Both the position numbers and the translations under genes were made by a program. Shown one piece after another: positions 42,723 to 50,355 of a stretch of DNA of 64,000 nt. The stretch is taken from assembly GCF_031457805.1 (NCBI RefSeq), contig NZ_JAVDXI010000001.1, positions 989,875 through 1,053,874 on the forward strand, written 5' to 3'. The DNA comes from Caulobacter sp031457805. GTDB taxonomy: Bacteria; Pseudomonadota; Alphaproteobacteria; Caulobacterales; Caulobacteraceae. The notes below the pieces were generated by a model. It did not search any database and was not told the origin of the DNA. It worked only from the letters and a program-made list of their open reading frames with translations. Position 1 is the first letter of the stretch. Every line of letters starts with the position of its first letter.

Positions 42723-43874
42723 TCAGTAGAGGTCTGGATTGACGGCCAGGGCGGCGGTCGTGCTGCGCCCCCACAGGACCTTGTAGACCCAGGCGGTGTA
42801 GGCCAGCACGATCGGCAGGAAGACGATCGTCACCACCAGCATGATGAAAAGGGTCATGTGGCTGGACGAGGCGTTCCACACCGTCAGGCTCGAGCGCGGG
42901 TCGACGCTGCTGGGCAGGATGAACGGGAACATCGACAGACCCACCGTGGCGATGATGCCCGTGGCCGAGGCCGAGGATCCGGCGAAGCCCATCCAGGCGC
43001 TCTTCCGGCGCAGGCCCAGCAGGGCCAGGGCGGCGCCGGCGAAGCCCAGGACCGGGGCGATGATCATCCAGCCGTGGCGGCCATAATTGTCCAGCCAGGC
43101 GCCGGGCTCGCGCACCGCGGCCGCGCCGCGAAGCGGGTTGGAGGGGCCCGCGGCGTCCGCCAGACCCTCGATCCGGAAGCCCATGCCGCCAAACGCCACC
43201 CAGAAGCCACCGGCCGCGAACAGAACGATGCTGGCCAAGCCGGCGAGCTCGCCGATGCGGCGGGCGCGTTCGGCCACGGGACCTTCCTCCCCCTTCACGG
43301 TGATCCAGGTGGCGCCGTGCAGCACCAGCATCGACACCGACAACAGGCCGCACAGCAGGGCGAACGGCGAGAACAGGCCCAGGAACGTGCCGTCGTAGAA
43401 GGCGCGCAGGTCGCCGTCGAGCCGGAAGGGCGCGCCTTGCAGCACGTTGCCCAGAGCCACGCCAAAGCACAGCACCGGGACAAAGCCGCCGACGAACAGC
43501 GCCCAATCCCAGAACGCGCGCCAGCGCGGATCCGGCCGCTTGGAGCGGTACTTGAAGCCCACCGGCCGCAGGATCATGGCGGTCAGCACCACGAACATGG
43601 CAAGGTAGAAGCCCGAGAAGCTGATGGCGTAGACGAACGGCCAGGCCGCGAAGATCGCCCCGCCGCCCAGGATGAACCACACCTGGTTGCCTTCCCAGGT
43701 GGCGCCGACGGTGTTGATCACCATCCGGCGTTCCTTGTCGGTCTTGGCGACGAAGGGCAGCAGCGCGCCGACGCCCATGTCAAAGCCATCGGTCAAAGCA
43801 AACCCGATCAGGAGGATCCCGACCAAGGCCCACCAGATCACGCGAAGCGTGGCGAAATCGACGGGGATTTCCAT
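42723..43874 (-). CDS. cydB: Cytochrome bd ubiquinol oxidase subunit II
   Basis: 383 residues, eight-helix subunit: VIWWALVGILLIGFALTDGFDMGVGALLPF at the N-terminus, NTVGATWEGNQVWFILGGGAIFAAWP, and the C-terminal MLVVTIVFLPIVLAYTAWVYKVLWG. Partner of CydA in the proton-motive, NO/cyanide/sulfide-tolerant quinol oxidase. Fourteen nt after cydA. Confidence 0.97.
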   Translation of the reverse strand: MEIPVDFATLRVIWWALVGILLIGFALTDGFDMGVGALLPFVAKTDKERRMVINTVGATWEGNQVWFILGGGAIFAAWPFVYAISFSGFYLAMFVVLTAMILRPVGFKYRSKRPDPRWRAFWDWALFVGGFVPVLCFGVALGNVLQGAPFRLDGDLRAFYDGTFLGLFSPFALLCGLLSVSMLVLHGATWITVKGEEGPVAERARRIGELAGLASIVLFAAGGFWVAFGGMGFRIEGLADAAGPSNPLRGAAAVREPGAWLDNYGRHGWMIIAPVLGFAGAALALLGLRRKSAWMGFAGSSASATGIIATVGLSMFPFILPSSVDPRSSLTVWNASSSHMTLFIMLVVTIVFLPIVLAYTAWVYKVLWGRSTTAALAVNPDLY

Positions 43875-43888
43875 TGTGAGGCGCTCCT

Positions 43889-45457
43889 TCAGGCGACGGC
43901 GGCTTCAGGTTCGGGCGAACCGTCGGGGGCGGGATCGTGCAGGGCGTACGGGCCGCGCTTGATGGTCTTGAGGATCAGGCCGACCTCGACCACCGCCAGG
44001 GCGCCGTACAGCAGGGTGAAGACCGCGATGCTGGTCAGCAGTTGCGGGACGCTCAGGCTGGACGCGCCCAGGAAGGTGGGCAGCACGCCCTCCACGGCCC
44101 AGGGCTGGCGACCGACCTCGGCCAGCACCCAGCCCATCTCGGCCGCGAGCCAGGGCAGCGGTATGGCCGCGACCGCCAGGACCAGGAACCACTTGGTCTC
44201 GTGCTTGCGGAGGGTGACCAGCAGGAAGGCCGTGGCGAAAAGCAGGATCATCAGGAAGCCGATCCCGGCCATGATCCGGAACGACCAGAACATCACCGGC
44301 ACGGGCGGCACCACGTCCCAGGCGGTCTGCTTGATCAGCTCGGGCGAGGCCTGACGCGGGTCGGCGACATGGCGCTTGAGCAGCAGGCCGTAGCCGAGGT
44401 CACGGCGATGCTGCTCGAAGGTGGCGCGCGCGGCGACATCGTTGGGATTGGCCTTCAGGGCCTCGACCGCGCCGTAGGCGATGACGCCGGACTCGATGCG
44501 ATCCTCGGCCTTGGCGACCAGCTGGAAGATGCCTTCCACCGGCTTGTCGAGGCTGCGCGTGGCGATCAGGCCCAGCACATAGGGGATCTTGATCTCGTGA
44601 TGGGTCTTGCGGTCGGCCAGGCTGGGGATGCCGAAGGCCGTCAGGCCGGCCGGCGCGGGCTCGGTCTCCCACATGGCTTCCAGGGCGGCCAGCTTCATCT
44701 TCTGGTTATCGGTGAGGGCGTAGCCGCTCTCGTCGCCCAGCACGACCACCGACAGCGACGAAGCCAGGCCGAAGGCGGCCGCCACGGTCATCGACCGCTT
44801 GGCCACGCCCGCATACTTGCCCTTCAGCAGGTAGAAGGCCGAGATCCCCAGCACGAACGCAGCGGCGATCACGTAGCCGGCGCTGACGGTGTGGACGAAC
44901 TTGGCCTGGGCCACCGGGTTGAACAGCACATCGCGGAAGCTTTCGACCTCCATCCGCATGGTGTCGGGATTGAACGCCGCGCCGATCGGGTTCTGCATCC
45001 AGCCGTTGGCGATCAGGATCCACAGCGCCGACAGGTTGGTGCCCAGGGCCACCATGAAGGTCACGAAGAGGTGCCCCACCCGGGACAGCTTGTCCCAACC
45101 GAAGAACATCAGGCCCACGAACGTGGCTTCCAGGAAGAAGGCCATCAGGCCCTCGATCGCCAGCGGCGCGCCGAAGATGTCGCCGACATAGTGCGAGTAG
45201 TAGGACCAGTTCATGCCGAACTGGAATTCCATGGTGATCCCGGTCGCCACGCCCAGCACGAAGTTGATGCCGAACAGCGTCCCCCAGAACCGCGTGACCG
45301 TGCGCCAGATCGGACGCTTGGTCATCACATAGATGCTCTCCATGATGACCAGCATGAACGACAGCCCCAGGGTCAGGGGCACAAACAGAAAGTGGTAGAG
45401 GGCGGTGAGCGCGAACTGTAGTCGCGACAGGTCTACGACGGCGGGGTCCATCGCCAT
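43889..45457 (-). CDS. cydA: Cytochrome bd ubiquinol oxidase subunit I
   Basis: 522 residues. Haem ligands visible: His22 (ALYHFLFVPLTLG) and His189 (FVHTVSAGY), with Glu102/Glu110 of the proton path (IEGLMAFFLEATF) and a Met near 396 (FWSFRIMAGIG). Quinol loop KIPYVLGLIATRSLDKPVEG. AGGAGA lies 7 nt before the ATG. It oxidises quinol and reduces oxygen to water. Cytochrome bd is known to resist sulfide, which fits the linked sulfide genes and the shared operator upstream. Confidence 0.97.
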   Translation of the reverse strand: MAMDPAVVDLSRLQFALTALYHFLFVPLTLGLSFMLVIMESIYVMTKRPIWRTVTRFWGTLFGINFVLGVATGITMEFQFGMNWSYYSHYVGDIFGAPLAIEGLMAFFLEATFVGLMFFGWDKLSRVGHLFVTFMVALGTNLSALWILIANGWMQNPIGAAFNPDTMRMEVESFRDVLFNPVAQAKFVHTVSAGYVIAAAFVLGISAFYLLKGKYAGVAKRSMTVAAAFGLASSLSVVVLGDESGYALTDNQKMKLAALEAMWETEPAPAGLTAFGIPSLADRKTHHEIKIPYVLGLIATRSLDKPVEGIFQLVAKAEDRIESGVIAYGAVEALKANPNDVAARATFEQHRRDLGYGLLLKRHVADPRQASPELIKQTAWDVVPPVPVMFWSFRIMAGIGFLMILLFATAFLLVTLRKHETKWFLVLAVAAIPLPWLAAEMGWVLAEVGRQPWAVEGVLPTFLGASSLSVPQLLTSIAVFTLLYGALAVVEVGLILKTIKRGPYALHDPAPDGSPEPEAAVA

Positions 45458-45500
45458 GTCAAATCTCCTGAGGACGCCGCAGAATTCTCACAATGTTATA

Positions 45501-45518
45501 ATATTCGCAATTACGTAT
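45501..45518. promoter_or_regulatory. Candidate BigR-type operator in the cyd promoter
   Basis: ATTCGCAATTACGTAT (45503-45518) differs by one base from the site at 48878-48893 (opposite strand). On the minus strand it adjoins TATAAC, a plausible -10 hexamer for cydA, so binding would block transcription. Confidence 0.6.
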
Positions 45519-45550
45519 TCATGCTGAAGATCGACTTTCGGGGTGTCGCG

Positions 45551-46816
45551 TTAGGGGCGCGCAGCTCCAGCCGCAGCTAAGATCTGCAGCTGCCGCCCAC
45601 TGACCGTCACTTCCCCTTCTGCGGCCAGAGCCCGCGCGACCGCGCCGAGCTGGTCACGCTCAGCGTCCAGCAGGTCCACCACGGGACGCTGGCCGACCCG
45701 CACCTCCTGACGCAGGCTCTCGACCGCCCGCTTTGCAGCCTGCGCCTGATCGCGCGCGGCGACCGTCGCGAGGCGACTGGCCTGAAGATCGCTCCAGGCG
45801 GCGATCACCGCAGTCTTCAGCGCCGCGCGCGTCGCTTCGCGCCGCGCTTCGGCGGCGCGGACTTCAGCGGACGCCTCGACCTTGGCCGCCTGGACGCGCC
45901 CGCCGGCGAACAACGTCCAGCGCCCTTGCAGGCCGACCGTGACGGCGTCCGAGCGATAACCTGGAAAAAACTGATCTCGCGCCTGTTCGGCCCGAGCCGC
46001 GATGCTGACGCTGGGCAAGCCTTGGGCCGAAGCGAGCCTGGCGGCCGCCTGCGCGGCGCGAACAGCAGCCTCCGCGGCCTCAAGCGTCGGACTGACGGCC
46101 TCGGCGCGCGCCAGGGTCTCGTCCAGCGGGGGCAGGACGCCATCGTCAGCGATCGGCTCAAGCGCAATCGGCGCGTCCCCCACCAGCGCCACATACCGAG
46201 CCCGCGCCACCTCTAGCGCGCCTTGCGCCCTCGCCGTCCCCGCGCGCGCCTCGGCGCTGCGCGCGAGCGTCAAGTCCAGGTCGCTCCGCGGAATCTCGCC
46301 GGCCGCGAACCTTAGTTGCGCCTGACGGGCCCATTCATCGAACGCCTTGGCATGAGCCTGACTCGCCTCGAAGAAGGCCTGCGCGGTTCGCACGCCGACA
46401 TAAGCGCGCGCGACCGCGACCTGCAACGCGTCGTCAGCCTGGACCAGCTGAGCCTTGGCTCCAGCCTGCCCGGCCCTGGCCTTGTCGACCCCCGCCAAAA
46501 TGGCGCCGCCTGAGTAGAGCGGCTGTGCGACCTCCAATCGAACCGCACGCGGATCCACGTCCGCGGCAGCGAAACCAAAGAAGCCGCCCAGATCGTTGCG
46601 GCCGCTCATATATTCGCCGGCCAAACCAACGGTCGGGAGCCGCGCCCCCTTGGCCGCGTCGAGGCGCGCGTTGGCGGCATCCGTCTGGGCTCTTGCTGCG
46701 CGGAGATCCGGATTATAGGCGCGCGCCGCCGCGATCGCTTCCTCAAGCGTGGTCGCCTTGGCGAGGGGCGGCAAGGCCAGCAACGCGCCGGCGGCGATCA
46801 AGACGGCGCGGCGCAT
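45551..46816 (-). CDS. TolC-family outer-membrane efflux protein
   Basis: 421 residues from ATG 46816: signal peptide MRRAVLIAAGALLALPPLA, then two TolC half-repeats with coiled helices (TLEEAIAAARAYNPDLRAAR, VSIAARAEQARDQFFPGY, VGQRPVVDLLDAERDQ). Forms the outer-membrane duct for an adaptor/pump pair; the RND pump in the divergent operon is the obvious partner. One-base stop/start overlap with the DUF2892 gene. Confidence 0.9.
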   Translation of the reverse strand: MRRAVLIAAGALLALPPLAKATTLEEAIAAARAYNPDLRAARAQTDAANARLDAAKGARLPTVGLAGEYMSGRNDLGGFFGFAAADVDPRAVRLEVAQPLYSGGAILAGVDKARAGQAGAKAQLVQADDALQVAVARAYVGVRTAQAFFEASQAHAKAFDEWARQAQLRFAAGEIPRSDLDLTLARSAEARAGTARAQGALEVARARYVALVGDAPIALEPIADDGVLPPLDETLARAEAVSPTLEAAEAAVRAAQAAARLASAQGLPSVSIAARAEQARDQFFPGYRSDAVTVGLQGRWTLFAGGRVQAAKVEASAEVRAAEARREATRAALKTAVIAAWSDLQASRLATVAARDQAQAAKRAVESLRQEVRVGQRPVVDLLDAERDQLGAVARALAAEGEVTVSGRQLQILAAAGAARP

Positions 46817-47019
46817 CAGCGAAACGCCGTCCCCGGCTTCACGCCGAGCTTCTTGAAAATGATCGCCGCAGGGCAAAAGCCCGTGAACGCCGCTTGGATC
46901 ATGTTCAGGCCAGCGAACGCCGACAGTCCGACCCAGTAGGGATGAACGAAGTGTGCGAGCGCCAGCCCGAGCAGAACGACTAGGCCGGCGAAGGCCAGCA
47001 CGGCGCGATCCAGGGTCAT
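46816..47019 (-). CDS. DUF2892 (YgaP-TM-like) membrane protein
   Basis: 67 residues: MTLDRAVLAFAGLVVLLGLA, second helix WVGLSAFAGLNMIQAAFTGF with a CP motif (FCPAAIIFKKLGVKPG). Family members are often fused or adjacent to rhodaneses. Start chosen by AGGAG before ATG 47019. In the sqr operon it may be a membrane sulfur-handling partner. Confidence 0.87.
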   Translation of the reverse strand: MTLDRAVLAFAGLVVLLGLALAHFVHPYWVGLSAFAGLNMIQAAFTGFCPAAIIFKKLGVKPGTAFR

Positions 47020-47039
47020 TTTTCGTCTCCTTTTTGATG

Positions 47040-47483
47040 TCAGACGGCGGCTTTGGCCGCCGCCAGGGTCACCCAATCCACAATTTGATCAGCCGACATG
47101 AGGCCCGCCTTGCGGGCGATCAGTCGCCCGTCCAGGAAGAGCAGCAGCGCGGGAATTCCCTGCAACGCGTACTGCGCGCAGAGCTCAGGGTTTTCGTCAG
47201 CGTTGAGCTTGAGGAAGCGTGCGCCAGAGCCGACCCTTTTGGCGGCTTGGGCGAACTGCGGCGTCATGGCGCGACAGGGGCCGCACCAGGGTGCCCAGAC
47301 ATCGACGAGCACCGGTACGCCCTTAGTGCCGGCAAGATGGTGCGCAAAGGCCTTGGCTTCCACATCCAGCGGCGCCCCCGAGAGCACTTCGGCCTTGCAG
47401 CGACCACAGCGCGCCTGAGCCGGATCGCGATCGACTGGAACCCGATTGCCTGCGCCGCAGCTGGGACACACGAACTGGCGCAT
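47040..47483 (-). CDS. trxC: Thioredoxin 2 (TrxC)
   Basis: 147 residues with an N-terminal zinc ribbon (Cys6, Cys9, Cys26, Cys29) and the thioredoxin fold with active site WAPWCGPC (Cys67, Cys70) and IPALLLFLDGRLIARKAG. Reduces disulfides and persulfides. Four nt from sqr, so co-transcribed; plausible acceptor for sulfane sulfur. Confidence 0.95.
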   Translation of the reverse strand: MRQFVCPSCGAGNRVPVDRDPAQARCGRCKAEVLSGAPLDVEAKAFAHHLAGTKGVPVLVDVWAPWCGPCRAMTPQFAQAAKRVGSGARFLKLNADENPELCAQYALQGIPALLLFLDGRLIARKAGLMSADQIVDWVTLAAAKAAV

Positions 47484-47487
47484 GGCC

Positions 47488-48771
47488 TCAAGCGCCCTTG
47501 ATCTTGTTCACACCCAGGATGTCCAGGGCGAGCTTCTCGTAGAACGGCTCGCTCTCGCCGCGCTTGACCTTGCCCAGGAAGTATTTCTCGAAGCCGACCT
47601 TGGCCAGGTGCACCCACTTGCCGCTGGCCGACCAATTGACGTTACGCGGCGGGATCTGAGGCTGGGCCACAAAGGCTACGCCCCCGTCGCCGAAATCGGC
47701 CAGGCAGATGGCGTTCCAGCTGGCTTCATGGGTCGGCGCCTGGCCGTCGAGGATCTCTTTGAAGTTATGGGCTATGGCCGTGACCATGCTTTCGATCATG
47801 AAGCCGGTTTTGGGCACGCCCACCGGCACCGGCGTCTTGCCTGTCGGCGCGATGGCCACGCAGACGCCCAGCGCCATGACGTTCGGATAGGTCGGATTGC
47901 GCTGGTGCTTATCGATCAGGATGAAGCCGCGCGGATTGACCAGCCCCTCGACGCCCCGCACCGCTTCGACGCCCCGGAACGCCGGCAGCATCATCGCATA
48001 GCCGAACGGCACGTCATGGCGCTCGCGCACGGAGCCATCGTCGGCGATCTCGTCGACATGCATCAGCCCTTCATCGACCGAGGCGACCTTGGCGTTCGTG
48101 ATCCACTTGATGTGGCGCTGGCGCATCTCGCTCTCGAGCAGCCCCTTTGTGTCCCCGACCCCATCCAGCCCAAGGTGGCCGACATAGGGCTCAGAGGTGA
48201 CGAAGGTCATCGGCACCTTGTCGCGGATCTTGCGACGACGCAGTTCGGTGTCGAGGATCAGCGCGAACTCATAGGCCGGGCCAAAGCATGATGCGCCCTG
48301 CACGGCGCCGACGACGATCGGTCCGGGGTTTTCGCAGAATTTATCGAAGGCGTCCGCCGCCGCCTCGGCGTGCTGGACGTGGCAAACCGACTGGGTGTGG
48401 CCGCCGTGCGGACCAAGCCCCGGGATTTCGTCAAAGGCCAGCTCCGGGCCCGTGGCGATCACCAGATAGTCGTAAGGCAGGATCGCGCCGTTGCGCAGTT
48501 CGATGGTGTTCGATTTCGGGTCGACACGCGTCGCGCCTGTCCCCGTGAACTCGATGCCCTTCTTCTGAAACACCGGCGGCAGCTTGACCTCGATGGCCTC
48601 GCGCTTGCGCCAGCGAACCGCCACCCAAGGATTGGAGGGCACGAAGTGAAAGGTGTCCCCCTCCGAGACCACCCGGACGTCGGCGCGCTTGCCGACCGCG
48701 AGCTTGATTTCGAAGGCGGCGATCGCGCCCCCCAGACCTGCGCCCAAAACGACGATGCGAGGCTTGGTCAC
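47488..48771 (-). CDS. sqr: Sulfide:quinone oxidoreductase
   Basis: 427 residues, FAD-dependent: IVVLGAGLGGAIAAFEIKL (Rossmann). Three cysteines at 130, 162 and 356 (SVCHVQHAEAA, GASCFGPAYEF, NAICLADFGD) match the SQR triad. C-terminal amphipathic membrane helix region KWVHLAKVGFEKYFLGKVKRG. It oxidises sulfide to polysulfide and passes electrons to the quinone pool, where the linked cytochrome bd can take them. Divergent from the rhodanese across the operator region. Confidence 0.93.
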   Translation of the reverse strand: MTKPRIVVLGAGLGGAIAAFEIKLAVGKRADVRVVSEGDTFHFVPSNPWVAVRWRKREAIEVKLPPVFQKKGIEFTGTGATRVDPKSNTIELRNGAILPYDYLVIATGPELAFDEIPGLGPHGGHTQSVCHVQHAEAAADAFDKFCENPGPIVVGAVQGASCFGPAYEFALILDTELRRRKIRDKVPMTFVTSEPYVGHLGLDGVGDTKGLLESEMRQRHIKWITNAKVASVDEGLMHVDEIADDGSVRERHDVPFGYAMMLPAFRGVEAVRGVEGLVNPRGFILIDKHQRNPTYPNVMALGVCVAIAPTGKTPVPVGVPKTGFMIESMVTAIAHNFKEILDGQAPTHEASWNAICLADFGDGGVAFVAQPQIPPRNVNWSASGKWVHLAKVGFEKYFLGKVKRGESEPFYEKLALDILGVNKIKGA

Positions 48772-48857
48772 CTTGGCGTCTCCCTGCTGATTGATCCAGC
48801 GCAGCGTCGCGGCCCGCCAGAGCGGCCATGACGCTTTCCCAGCGACCGCGCTTGACT

Positions 48858-48897
48858 TAATATTCTAATTCTCGCATATACGCAATTGCGAATTTTA
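48858..48897. promoter_or_regulatory. Divergent promoter with BigR-type operator
   Basis: AT-rich 40 nt with the palindrome CGCAATTGCG (48881-48890). The minus-strand 16-mer ATTCGCAATTGCGTAT (48893-48878) is nearly that of the cyd promoter. Lies between sqr and the rhodanese gene, so one repressor dimer could control both operons. Confidence 0.65.
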
Positions 48898-48931
48898 AGG
48901 CTGCATTGCGGCCCCATTGACGGAGACGATC

Positions 48932-49294
48932 ATGTTTGGCGCCCCTAAGGTGAAGGACCTCACGCCGGCGGATGTGAAGGCGGCGCTGGACGCCGGCGAC
49001 ACCTTGCTGATCGACGTGCGTGAACCGGCCGAGTTCGCCGCCGAACGGATTCACGGCGCCCTGAACTTTCCGCTGTCGACCTTTGATCCAACCGCCCTGC
49101 CCGTAGCTGACGACAAGCGCATCATCATGCAGTGCGGGTCGGGCAAGCGCTCAGCGATGGCGATCGAGCGCTGCCGCGCAGCGGGCCACAAGCTGGAAAG
49201 CCATCTAGGCGGCGGCATCATGGCCTGGAAAACCGCCGGCTTGCCGACCATCACCATCGACAGCGAGAGCGGCCAAGTCCGCGACCGCGGCTGA
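48932..49294 (+). CDS. Rhodanese-like sulfurtransferase
   Basis: 120 residues. Single rhodanese domain with active loop QCGSGKRSAM (Cys68) and LLIDVREPAEFAAERIHGALNFPL. Start at ATG 48932 with GGAG 6 nt upstream. Carries persulfide between SQR products and acceptors. First gene of the operon with the adaptor and RND pump. Confidence 0.92.
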   Translation: MFGAPKVKDLTPADVKAALDAGDTLLIDVREPAEFAAERIHGALNFPLSTFDPTALPVADDKRIIMQCGSGKRSAMAIERCRAAGHKLESHLGGGIMAWKTAGLPTITIDSESGQVRDRG

Positions 49295-49320
49295 TCCGAT
49301 AACGCCCTGGGGGGACCCCG

Positions 49321-50355
49321 ATGACCGCCAAACCTTTCCTGATCGGCGCGCTGGGCTTAGCCACGCTGTTGAGCGCTTGCGGCGAGGAGAAGACCGCGCA
49401 AAAGCCGGCGACCGTCATGGCGCCGGCCGCCGATCGCCTGACGGTGCGCGCCTTGGTCGTCGACGACCTCAAGCCGGTCCCCGCCACCCTGACGACCCGC
49501 GACATGGCCGACGCCCGCGCGCGGATCGGCGGAACGGTCAGCCAGCTGCTGGTCAAGGAAGGCGACACTGTCCGCCAAGGCCAGACCATCGCCGTCATTC
49601 GCGATGAGCGTATCAGCCTGCAGACCCTGGCCTACGATGCGCAGGTCGCGGCCGCGGCCGCGCAAGCTGCGCAGGCTCAGGCTGATCTCGCCCGGACCCA
49701 GGATCTCTATGACCACGGCGTCTACGCCAAGGTTCGCCTGGATCAAGTGCAAGCCGCCGCCAAGGCCGCCAACGCTGGCCTCGCAGCGGCTCGCGCCCAA
49801 GCCCGCGCCAGTTCGGAACTGGGCCACCAAGGCGCGGTTCTGGCTCCGACTGCTGGCCGCGTGCTGACCGCCGATGTCCCGCCAGGTTCGGTTGTCATGC
49901 CCGGTCAGTCCCTGGCCACCATCACCGCTGGCCCGCCCGTTGTCCGCATCACCGTCCCCGAAGGCGAAACCGCCGCGCTGAAACTTGGCGCAAGTGTCCG
50001 TTTCGCCGCAGAGGACTTGGGCGGCGCTGCGGCGACGGGACAGATCACCCAGATCTATCCGGCGGTGACCGGCGGTCAGATCATCGCCGACGTGACCGCC
50101 GCGGGCCTTCCCCAGGCGCTGGTTGGTCGAAAGGTTCGCGCCTTCGTGGCCGTTGGCCAACGTCAGGCCTTGGTGATCCCGCGCCGCTACATCACCACGC
50201 GCTTTGGCGTCGACTATGTCCGCCTGGTCGGCAAGGACGGCGCCGCAGTCGACAGCCCCGTCCAGACCACGCCGGCCGCCGACCCTGCGGCGGTGGAAGT
50301 TCTTTCCGGCCTGCGTCTTGGCGACGTCCTGACCCCTGCGGAGCCCCGCCGATGA
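49321..50355 (+). CDS. RND efflux periplasmic adaptor lipoprotein
   Basis: 344 residues. Lipobox LLSAC (Cys20), lipoyl-type half motifs VSQLLVKEGDTVRQGQ and GRVLTADVPPGSVVMPGQSL, a hairpin of Ala/Gln-rich coiled helices, and beta-barrel PVVRITVPEGETAALKLG. Membrane-fusion protein; partner of the downstream RND gene with which it overlaps by 4 nt. Confidence 0.93.
   Translation: MTAKPFLIGALGLATLLSACGEEKTAQKPATVMAPAADRLTVRALVVDDLKPVPATLTTRDMADARARIGGTVSQLLVKEGDTVRQGQTIAVIRDERISLQTLAYDAQVAAAAAQAAQAQADLARTQDLYDHGVYAKVRLDQVQAAAKAANAGLAAARAQARASSELGHQGAVLAPTAGRVLTADVPPGSVVMPGQSLATITAGPPVVRITVPEGETAALKLGASVRFAAEDLGGAAATGQITQIYPAVTGGQIIADVTAAGLPQALVGRKVRAFVAVGQRQALVIPRRYITTRFGVDYVRLVGKDGAAVDSPVQTTPAADPAAVEVLSGLRLGDVLTPAEPRR

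Noticed and set aside
42429..44354. 641-codon frame antisense to cydX, cydB and cydA
   Set aside because: Conflicts with unmistakable cytochrome bd genes.
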